A stretch of DNA of 15,732 bases from Baffinella frigidus. Taxonomy: Eukaryota; Cryptophyceae; Cryptomonadales; Baffinellaceae. Each line of letters begins with the position of its first letter. Position 1 is the stretch's first letter. The stretch is from the NCBI GenBank assembly GCA_026770585.1, contig MU646873.1:203983-219714 (forward strand), read 5' to 3'. Positions 1-9,800 of this stretch are shown piece after piece. Made by a program: the position numbers and the translations under genes. Below the pieces are notes generated by a model. That model did not search any database. It saw only the letters and a list, made by a program, of their open reading frames with translations, and had not been told where the DNA came from.

Positions 1-184
1 CCCCCCGGCCATTTTCGATTTTGGTGTTTGTCACCTGCATGTTCTAATCCGCTGAGCAGCCACTGATGCCTGTCTTTCCCGGATTTCCGGGGATCATTTC
101 AAGCCCCTTTTCCCTGATTTGAATTGGACTTTGTACCAGAATCGTTGAGGTGAACTGTTTCCAGAAGGCACCGGTGACTGCTAA

Positions 185-310
185 CCACGCCAGAGGGCTC
201 GGGGGAAACCGGCGCCTTATCCATGCCAGATATGGCGTCGTTGACTTAATTATTCAGGGGATTTCCCCTGAAAGATGTCAAAAGTGGATGTTCCGAGCGC
301 TCTGGCGTGG
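185..310 (-). mobile_element. Palindromic element family A, copy 1
   Basis: 126 bp. Terminal inverted repeats begin CCACGCCAGAG and end CTCTGGCGTGG. It is flanked by TAA on both sides, a possible TA or TAA target duplication. The same orientation and very similar interior recur at 11234-11359; reverse-complement copies lie at 861-986 and 2220-2368. It has no coding capacity, so it is MITE-like and would be non-autonomous. Confidence 0.8.
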
Positions 311-451
311 TAAGTGGATCGCTAATATCGCGGGATTCCCCCCACCGTTTTCACTTTTCGGGTTTATCAGTTACATGTTCGCCTGGTATTTCCTGTGTAT
401 CCACACAGCGGATCACAAAGAGATGTTGTGCCCATCAGTGGAGAATCCATG

Positions 452-622
452 GGACCCTACGGTAGGCCATCCGTAGGGAATTATTGGTTGTTTCTACGGA
501 TATAGTAACCGATTTCACACAGCGGGCTACGAGAGGATTTTCGGGCGCTGAGATGCCCAGTTTCCGTTACCTCTTCCGTAGGAACCTCTCTATGTCCGTA
601 CGGGTTGCCTACCGTAGGGTCC
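452..622. mobile_element. Palindromic element N
   Basis: 171 bp bounded by inverted repeats GGACCCTACGGTAGGC and GCCTACCGTAGGGTCC. The inside includes the tag CACACAGCGGGCTACGA, which reappears near 10430-10490. A related terminal motif is seen at 10298-10316. Non-coding, MITE-like. Confidence 0.7.
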
Positions 623-699
623 TAGGTCTTATCGCTTAGGGCTCATTCAGAATCCCTTCGAAGTCCGCTGTGTGGCTTGGTGGCTCAGGTATTTCCAGT

Positions 700-794
700 G
701 TATCTACCCCCCACTTCATCGAGCAAATCTACCCCCTGTTTCTCCAGTCAAAGTTTACCCCCCGTTCCTCCAGTAAAAATGGTGGCCTTCTCAG
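700..794 (+). repeat. Acceptor-side minisatellite before exon 1
   Basis: Three to four degenerate units of about 25 bp, each with the pattern TCTACCCCCTG-TTTCTCCAG. Each unit is pyrimidine-rich and most end in CAG or a similar trinucleotide, so each looks like a 3' splice site. The last unit leads into the TTCTCAG used for exon 1. Confidence 0.6.
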
Positions 795-848
795 GAAGAG
801 GATGAGGGCGCGGCCGCGGAGCACCCCTACGCCAAAACCTCCGATAAG
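795..848 (+). CDS. PDI-like exon 1: acidic linker
   Basis: 54 nt, 18 codons, phase 0 at both ends. The acceptor is TTCTCAG and the donor AAG|GTTATG. It encodes EEDEG, then an Ala-rich piece, then HPYAKTSDK. The acidic stretch followed by Ser-Asp-Lys joins directly to the [11 protein letters not shown] start of exon 2, the usual place for the first strand of a PDI a domain. There is no methionine, so the start codon must be in an earlier exon. The call rests on splice sites, phase and the fit of the junction rather than on a strong motif. Confidence 0.6.
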
Positions 849-3800
849 GTTATGAGCCTACCACGCCAGAGGGCTCGAAACATCCACTTTTGACATCTTT
901 CGGGGGAAATCCCTAGAATCTCCAAGTCAACCACACCAGATCTGGCGTGGATAAGGCGTCGGTTTCCCTCGAGCCCTCTGGCGTGGTACCTCTGCATTTC
1001 TGAGAGGACTTCACGTGGTTGGGTAATCCTAGTTGGCTAATCTCTGGCAACTTATGGCGTGACAAGTGGACCGCACTAAGTGGACCACTCTCCATTTCAT
1101 CGGGTTTCTTTATTTTTCGAGGTAGGGGCCTACGACCTGCTGGGGGTCAAATATTATCCGTTCGCCACTTCAGGGATAGACAGTGGATCTGGATCACTCA
1201 ACATCTCGCCACTTGAGGGATAGACAGTGGCGAGAAGGTCATATTTGACCCCCAGCATGTCGTAGTGATCCACCACTCGAGGCTAGAAGTGTGACTATTT
1301 TAAAACAGGGTTTACTCTACAAGTGAAGGGGGGGAAAGAAGTGTGTAGTAATTTTCACACAAAAAGGGGAGTTTGGTCACGTAGCTCAAGGAATTACTTG
1401 AGCAACGCGACAAAGCCTGCCCGTGACTGGTACTAAATTTAACAACCCCACATTTAAAATAGTCCCACTTCCAGCCTCGAGTGGCAGATCCAGATGTTGA
1501 GTGATCCGGGTCCAGAAGTCTACCACCCGCGTAAGTAGTCGCGTAGGGATTAAGTAGGCTCATACGGCTTACCACCTGCCCTCAGAAGTGAACCAAATCG
1601 CGATAAGGAGACTTGTGGGCAATTCCTGGGTACCCAGGGGAAATCAACTTTTGCGATGGCAAAATCAACTTTTGCGATGGCTCGATTTGGTTCACTTCTG
1701 AGGGCTGGTGGTACGTAGTCGCGTGCGGCGCTTGACTAGGTTGAAGTTTTCCGTGCTGTCCTCTCTCTCTCTCCTCTCCTCTCCTCTCTCTCTCTCTCTC
1801 TCTCCTCTCCTCTCTCTCTCCTCTCCTCTCTCCCTCCCCTCCGCCAGCCTACGAAGCCTGCGCGGCTTAGTCAACTACCAGTTTTTTGTCAACAGTCGTG
1901 GCACTCTCTTGACCCTGACGAGACTCTTGCGTAGGGCCTAGTCGCGGAAAATATTTGTGACTAGGTTGAAGGATTATGAACGTTTATTCGAAGCGACCGT
2001 ACCGTGTCCGATGGACCGGTTTAGGGCTTGGGGTTTAGGGTTTATGGTTTAGGGGCAAGGTACAAACCTTGTCCGTGTTATAGTGCGCCGCGATGGGGCG
2101 CCCCAAACCCCAAACTTCAAACCCCATACCCCAAACCCCAAACCCCAAACCCGAAATCGCGCAGGTGGTGCGTCCAATGAACCGGGAGGCTCTGGAGAAG
2201 GCTGCGGCGGAGGTGCCTTCCACCCCAGAGGGCTCAAAACATCCCACGCCAGAGCGCTCGAAACATCCACTTTTGACATCTTTCAGAGGAAACCTCCTGA
2301 ATACTTCAGTCAACGCGCCAGATCTGGCGTGGATGAGGCGTCGGTTTCCATCCAGCCCTCTGGCGTGGTAGGGTTTAGGGTTTAGGGTTTAGGGTTCCCT
2401 ATTCGCGTCTTCTTTTCATTACTCTCGATCCTAGAAGTCAGTGATCCAAAAGCTACGGAGGTTTATAAAAACAATTAGATTAAAAGTGTTTGCATATGAG
2501 ATCCAAAATCTGCGGAGGTGACTCCAAGCCGATCCGTTTGTTTTTCATAGTGATGCACCCGCATTTCACGCGAAACGGGGCGTGTTTGCGCCCACGGCGC
2601 TGGTCCACAACTGATCCTCGACTTACATGGTCCCGTTTGTGTGCTTTGACCATGAACCAGACCCTCAACTGATCCACAACTGCCCCGGCAGGAGAACACG
2701 GTGGTGTTCGCAGACGTGTACTACCCGTGGTGCACGCACTGCACTCGCCAAATGGAGGACTTCGCCGCCGCCGCCTCGTCAGACCCCGCCCTATTCCTAG
2801 CTCAAAATAATAATAAAAACAATCCCGAAATAATGCCGAAATAATAATAAAACAATGCCAAAACGATGCTGGTACTAAACTGTCAACCTTGAGCATTGTG
2901 AGAGTGTGTTCGTGGCCAAACATATGGGGAAACCGCTCTGTAGGGCAGAGGACGGTGGTGTTGGCTGACTTGTGTACTGCCCTTGGTGCACGCACTGCAC
3001 CCGCCCTATGGAGGCCTTCGCCGCCGCTGCCTCGTCTGACCCCACCATATGCCCTGCACCTACCTCTGCCTGATTCACTCTGTTTTGAGGAGACCAAAGG
3101 TTGAGGAGACCGGAAGTTAGGTTGAGGAGACCGGAAGTTGGTTCCTATCTTTTCTGGTTCAACTTTTGGCGTGGAAACGGTCAGTCAACCCGCCTGAGGG
3201 AGAGTTGGTGTACTATCCGTGGTGCACGCACTGCACCCGTTCTATGGAGGCCTTTGCCGCTGCTGTCTCGTCTGATCCCGCCCTGTCCCCTTGATATTAC
3301 TGGAGCGTAATCAATGCACTACAGTGTATTGAATGCATGTATAGGGCGGGATCTTGCGTGGCAGCGGTGGCAAAAGAGTTTGATCCCTCCCTGTGCCCTA
3401 GACCTGTACCCAGCCTTTTGGATCGCTCATTTCTTGCAGCGTGTGAGTAGAACGGTTGTGGGAAAACTTGGACGATTTCCGAGAGAACAATTCCCGGAAA
3501 TTGAGAATATGGTTGCAGGAATCGTGTATTAAAATCTCATATTGATTTCCTGGTACAAATAATTGCAGGACATGAAAAAAAAATTGCAGACACGATATCT
3601 GCATACAAGAAAGAAACATGACAAACATGACAAAACTATGCTGACACGTTCGCTTGGTGCGCAGGGCCATGGCAAAAAAATCAGTACAAAAGTGCAGCTA
3701 AAATACATTTATGGCGAGCGCAATTTTAATCAGGAAGAGATGGGGCGCAGGGTCATGGCGAGCGATAAGTTGATTTTCGCGAAAGTTGACGCGCGCGAGG

Positions 3801-6800
3801 ACCGTTCGGCCATTGGGAAGTACAACGTCACTTGCAAGGTACCCGAAACCTGAAACTCGAAACCTGAATCCCGATACCTGAAACCCGAAACCCGAAACCC
3901 GTACCCCGAATTGCAAGGTGGTGAAATTAATGTGCAACTAAGTTGATGTAGCGAATTGATCGGGGAAATCCTTCAACTCACTCCAAATTTCGTAAAGAAT
4001 AGTTTAATTCAATCAAATCCATGTAATCCACTTGAATTGCAAAGATCAGTTATCAAAACAAATCCCCGGGAGCAGAGCGAGGTGCCATGCGGCTCGAACC
4101 TGTTTCCACATCAGGCTGAAACTGGATCTGTTTCCAAAGGAGTTTGAATGTGTTTCCACATTAGGCTTGAATCCGTTTCCACCTTAGGCTAAAACTGGAT
4201 CTGTTTCCACATTAGGCTGAAACTGAATGCGTTTCCACATCAGGCTGAAACTGGATCTGTTTCCACCTTAGGCTGAACCTGAACGTGTTTCCACATCAGG
4301 CTGAGGTACCGTGCGGGGTGTGGGCCTTCCGCGCCGGGGAGGGCGGTGTCTTCATCGACGCCAAGATGAACAAGGACGACATGTCAGGCCCCCAATGCAC
4401 TGCTAGCCAGAAGATTTTGTCAACTTTGAAAAAGTCAACTTTGAAAAAAATGGGAGAGAGGTGTAGTAAGATGGACGCCACTATGGCGTCCGGGATTCTA
4501 AGGTGGACAGTTTCAGGGGGGGGGTGACTTGAGCAAAAAATCCTCAGTGCAATGTCAGCTTGATCACATCTTGTGCCCCGTGCAAGATGACTGCAGAGGA
4601 CATTTGAGGGGCCTACGATGTTCAGATATGACATTTGACGATGTCTTTGTCGACGCTAAGATGAACAAGGAAGACAAGTGAGACTTGAACCCTAAACCCT
4701 AAACCCGGAACCCGGAACCCGGAACTCTAAACCCGAAGCCGTTAACCGTAAACCATAAACCCTACACCCTACACCCTACACCCCACACCCCACACCCTAC
4801 ACCCTACACCCTACACCTGAACCCTGAACCCTGAAACCTGAACCATAAACCCTGAACCCTGAATACCAAACACTAAACCCTAAACACTAAACACTAAACC
4901 CTAAACCCCAAACCCTAAACACTAAACCCAAACCCAAACCCAAACCCAAACAATGCAGGATGGCGTACCTGCAGTCGAACCTGGACCCGACGCTCCAGGC
5001 AATGGATGAGAAAGAGGTCTCCTCACCCGAAATCCTAAACCCATAAATCATAAACCCTAAACAAACCTAACACCATACACCTTGAACCCTCAACCCTAAC
5101 CCTAAACACTAAACGCGAACCCTAAACCCTAAACCGTAAACCCTAACTCCTAAACCTGAAACCCGAAACCCTACAACCTACACCCTACACCCTGAACCCC
5201 AAATTCCACACCCTAAACCCTGAACCCTGAACCCAGAATCCAAGCCACCAGTGGACACTCCCACGCCTGTTAACTAGTGAAGTTAGGCAGGTGTGGTCAT
5301 CTTTTATTCTTTTCGCGGCCTTGTAATCCGAAACGCTCTCTAACCGCAACGTTTCGCGGCCATCTAATCTGAAACGCGCTCTTCGCGGCCGCGACAGGTC
5401 GTGGAGTTCCTCGCGAAACACGAAACCGCGGCGGTTGTTGTCATCAAGGGGTCGTTTCTCGCCGGGCCGAAGCAGACCAAGTCGTATAAGGTGGCCAAGA
5501 AAGCTGCTGAATTCCTGCGCGGTACGCCTTCGAAGCACCGCTCTGGAGAATTTGAATTATGAATTTTGTGAAACGAATGAAACAATGGCAAAAGTTGATA
5601 ATGCTGGGACTAAACAATTTTTTGTATTGTTTATTGTTTTTGGTTGCCAACAGATGCGAAAACAGATGTTCAGCCTGAAACAGGGGCTTTTCACGGACGA
5701 TACAGCTCGAAAGCGCGTCCTTTCAGGGGCGCGACTGCCTGAAAACGCGACTTTTCGCGGATGCGACACTCTGAAAGCGCGACTTTTCAGGTACGATGCG
5801 GGTGGTGATGACCGAGAAGAGTGTGCAAGGCGCTCCCGTGAAGTCGCTCTCGCTCTTCGTCAACGGAACCCTCAAGGTTTCCACACGAGGCTACCCGTGT
5901 GAACAGATTCTTAAGTCAGTTATTGGATTATTGCCCAGGAAACACGCCAAAAGTCAGCGATTGGTCCGTTTCGGATCGCTTTTCGGTCGGAAACGTGATC
6001 ATTTCCCAACAAACCTCTTCGTCAACGGCACCCTCAAGGTATAGCTCTGTTCCACTTGATTTCGTCTCATCATTAAAAAAACATAGCCGTCATTATTAGT
6101 TTTGAAGGAGGATATCCAGTACAAATTAAGTGTCCATCTACGGTTAAAAGTTTTTTATGATGAGACGAAATCAAGTGGGACAGAGCTGGAAGGTCTCCTT
6201 TTGCGTTTGAACTTCAACCCTTCGAAACCCTCAAGGTGCGCCCCCCTTTGAAGATGCAGGACTTTAAGGCTTAGGGTTTAGGGTTTAGGTGTTGAAAAAC
6301 AAGAGTCTCGTTCTCTCTCTTGGTCAACAGACTCCTCACGGTCTATCGCTCTCTGTCTATTTGGTCTCTTCGATTTTCTCCTCTCGGAGGAGAAAATCGA
6401 TTGTGTGTCTTCCCTCCCGCATGCACCGCTGAATCCGTGTTTGCCCTAATCCCTACACCCTAAACCCGAAACCCGAAACCCGAAACCCGAAACACGCAGA
6501 CTTCCCTCCCGGTCAGCGACAAGGAAAACGTATTTGGCCTCACCGTCTTTTTGAGACCGGGCTCTTTCCACTCCAAAGTTGACGGATTTGTACTACGCCC
6601 TCTTGCGGATGTGACTCCGTGTGTGCCCGTCCCCATCCAGAGCTGACTCCGTGTTTGCCCTCGCACGCTGTTTCAAAGCTACCACGCCAGAGTCTTGAAA
6701 GGCGTCGCCAAATGTCAATTCCTCCTCCAGGCAGGGGTTTCAAAAGTGAACATGCGTACCCTGGTACGCGATACAAAATCCAACCCCCTCGTCCAATCTG

Positions 6801-9800
6801 GCGTGGGGGGGCAGACATGCTTCTCCTTCATGCGCCCGCAGATTCCCTATTTGCTCATAGGAGTTGGACCAAGGTTAATTAGGGCCCTAAGTGAATTTAA
6901 TTAGGGCCAGAATCCGGTGCCTCCGTGTTTGGCCGTGCGTGCAGACATCCCTCCCGGTGAGCGACAAGGAGAGGGGCCTGGGTTCCAGGGGGGGTACGTG
7001 ACCAACTTGCACCAGCACATCTCTCAAGTTGATTGCACCAAGGCAGGTTGACTTTTGATGAAAGGTTCGTAGTCCACCGCGTGGGTTCGCCCTCGCACGC
7101 TGTTGCAGAGCTGACTCCGTGGTTGGCCGTGCGTGCAGATTTCCCTCCCGGTGAGTGATAAGGAGAACGCAACGAAGCTGGCTGCTACCCTCGCCGCCCA
7201 CGCCGTACGCCCCGAACTCCAAAACCCCAGCATGTTATTTCAGCTCACGTATGAAGTGTTGTATTTAGTACCAGCATCGTTAACTTTGAGCGACAAGGGT
7301 CAACTGGACCGACGATAAGGGTCAACTTTGAGTGATAAGGAGAACGCAACCAAGCTGGCCGCTACCCCCGCCGCCCACGCCGTACGCCCCAAAACCCCAA
7401 CCCTTAACCCTTCACCCTTAACCCTTAACCCTTAACCCTTCACCCTTAATCCTTAACCCTTAACCCTCAACCTAACGCCACCCTCGCCGCCCACGCCGTA
7501 CACCCCGAACTCCAAAACCCTAACCCTTAACCCTTAACCCTCAACCCTTAACCCTTAACCCTTAACCCTAAATCTAACGCTACCCTCGCCGCCCACGCCG
7601 TAAGCCCACCTCTCAACTACTTGCGCGTTTAGGGTGGAGGGTGTATAGGCACCTCTGATTCCTGGTATGTGAAGTTGAGCGGCCAGAGCTGTGCCGCCTA
7701 GCTTATCTCTCAAAAGGAGTTCTGAAACTCGTTTTATTAAGTCAATTCCCCTGTGTCAACTTATGCGTCAACTTATGCGTAGATGTGTCAACTTATGCGT
7801 AGAGAAAAGAATAAGTTGACATATTTGAAGGGGAATTGACTTAACAAAACGAGTTTTAGAACTCCTTTTGTGAGATACAAGATCGTCGTGACCCGCCCAC
7901 GCCGTGAGTCCCCGTCTCAACTACTTCAGCGTGAAGGGTCAAGGGTGAAGAGTGTATAGGCACCTCTGATTCCTGGTGTGTGAAGCGGCTGTGCAACCAA
8001 GCGCCTCGTTTCCTCTTAATCCTCTTAATCCTATTATATCCTTACATCCCGTTATATCCTTACTTTCCTCTTAATCCTCTTAATATATTCTTTTCTCAGA
8101 GCCTCCACCCTCGCTGCCCACACCGTGCGTACCCCAACCAACCAACCAACCAACCAACCAACCAACCAACCAACCAACCAACCAACCAACCTACCTACCT
8201 ACCAACCAACCAACCAACCAACCAACCAACCCGTCTGAACCATTTTGTTCCAGCTCACATATGAGTTATTGTATTTAGGACCAGAATCGTCAACTATCCC
8301 CGGTGTTTCATTATTTTGACGTGGCCAGCAGAAGCGAAAATGACTCTGAGGCAACCAACAGCGGTTGCTGAAGTGCGGACAAGCAGCAGCCCCCGCCTTA
8401 CTGAAGGCGGGGGGGTGTTGCTTGTTCGCAGCAACCGAGGGCCGGAACTCTCTTCGGGATCCAAGAGGGACGGTTATACGCTGTAAGAGTCCAGCCAAAT
8501 TTTGGGTTGATTCGGTTTGAGCGAATGGCTCCAATTCCCCTCTGAGAATTGGACGGCTCCAATTCCCTTTGGGGTTTTGCAGCCTGCGCACGAAGACCGC
8601 GCCCGAGGGCGGGAGGATTCTATCTTCCAACGGACATTCTCAAACTCTCGAATCGGGTGTGTGAGTCCGTAGGATATCGCAACGGTTCGAAAATGCTGTG
8701 TCGTCTTACGGGTAGGGGATGCATCTTGTCATCAACCAAGGCCTATGGTAGCGTGAAACTTTAGATGGACGCAAAACCCTTAAGCGGGTGGCGGTCCACG
8801 TCTTCCAGTAGTCCAAACAATTTTCGCAAAATATTAATTAATTGCTGTTGGGCAACAAAATTTACTACACGATTGGGTCATACTAGTAATAGTAAAGCAT
8901 CTGTGTAGTAAATTTCGTTGCACCAAACGCAATTAATTAGTATTTTTGCGGAGATGAGCTTGATTTCCAGAATAGTCGGCTTACTTGAGTGAGGCAGAGC
9001 TACCACGCCAGATTCTTGGAAGGGGTCGCCAAAAGTCAATTCCCTCTCAAGGCAGTGGTTTTCAAAAGTTGCCAACCGTATCCTGAGACGGCAGAGCTCC
9101 CACTCGAGGCTGGAAGAGGGGGTATTTTAAATGTGGTGTTGTTAAATTTAGTACCAGTCACGGGCAGGCTTGGTCACGTTGCTCAAGTTATACGTGACCA
9201 AACGCCCCTATTTGTGTGAAAATTACTACACACTTCTTTTTTTTCCTTCACTTGTAAAATAAACCCTGTTTTAAAATGGTCACACTTCGAGCCTCGAGTG
9301 GTTCCTCGCTTTCGAATGGTCACAAGAGTCCGGGACGTTCCGGAGCGAAAGAGCAAACTCTTCTGCACGTACCACCAACCCTCACAGTCTGGGCAAATCA
9401 GGAAAAATGGCTCCAAAAATCCCCTTGAAGGCCGTCGGATGCCGACGGCCTGCAAGGGGATTTGATGTTTTGACTTTTTCGATTTGCCCAAGTTGTGAGG
9501 GTTGGTGGTACCTTTACTTCTAGATTGTAAGTAGCACCACGATGTGCTCTGAACCCCATTTTCCGGGATGGGCTGAACTCCCCTGCACGAGGTCCTAGCT
9601 CTGCCTCACTCGGGGTCGCAGACTATTCTCAAGTTGGCATGCTGGGTTTGCGGTACAGTTCCGTCAATTTTGCAGCGGAAAGAGCCCGGGCTCACCAAAT
9701 CGGTGGGCCCAAATAGACTGAGACACAGCTAGAATGCATGCCGCTGACTCGCTGGGGCGCTCATCGAATATGTGATGAGTAAGGGTGGGCACCCTGATTC

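Larger units (their letters stand above)
1..794. other. Upstream non-coding stretch, intron or 5' flank
   Basis: No exon could be supported here. The stretch holds palindromic elements at 185-310 and 452-622 and a short tandem repeat at about 700-794. Bases 119-150 contain a GTACCAGAATCGTT tag that recurs at 7268 and 8278, so even the apparently unique part carries dispersed repeat material. The missing N-terminal exon or exons (start codon, signal peptide) may lie here unrecognised or upstream of the window. Confidence 0.5.

Noticed and set aside
1692-1941. Ser/Leu-rich and Arg/Glu-rich frames
   Set aside because: They are the CT microsatellite in two directions.
2480-3097. 205-codon open frame on the minus strand
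   Set aside because: It runs antisense through two copies of the CxxC exon. The plus strand gives the recognisable PWCTHC segment, and the antisense product has no family features.
2948-3288. Tandem second and third PDI genes
   Set aside because: Only the CxxC exon is repeated here; no other domain is duplicated in order, so these are exon copies and not separate genes.
4098-4305. CRISPR-like array
   Set aside because: Units are 28-29 bp with degenerate repeats and no regular unique spacers, in a eukaryotic intron; it is a minisatellite.
6362-6402. Rho-independent terminator
   Set aside because: Hairpin lacks a T tract and lies in a eukaryotic intron.
7980-8264. Open frame with Asn-Gln-Pro-Thr repeats
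   Set aside because: Produced by the CCAA microsatellite; no splice or family support.
8549-8764. 71-codon open frame in the long intron
   Set aside because: No recognisable motif, no duplicated edges, and its length is expected by chance in this GC content.
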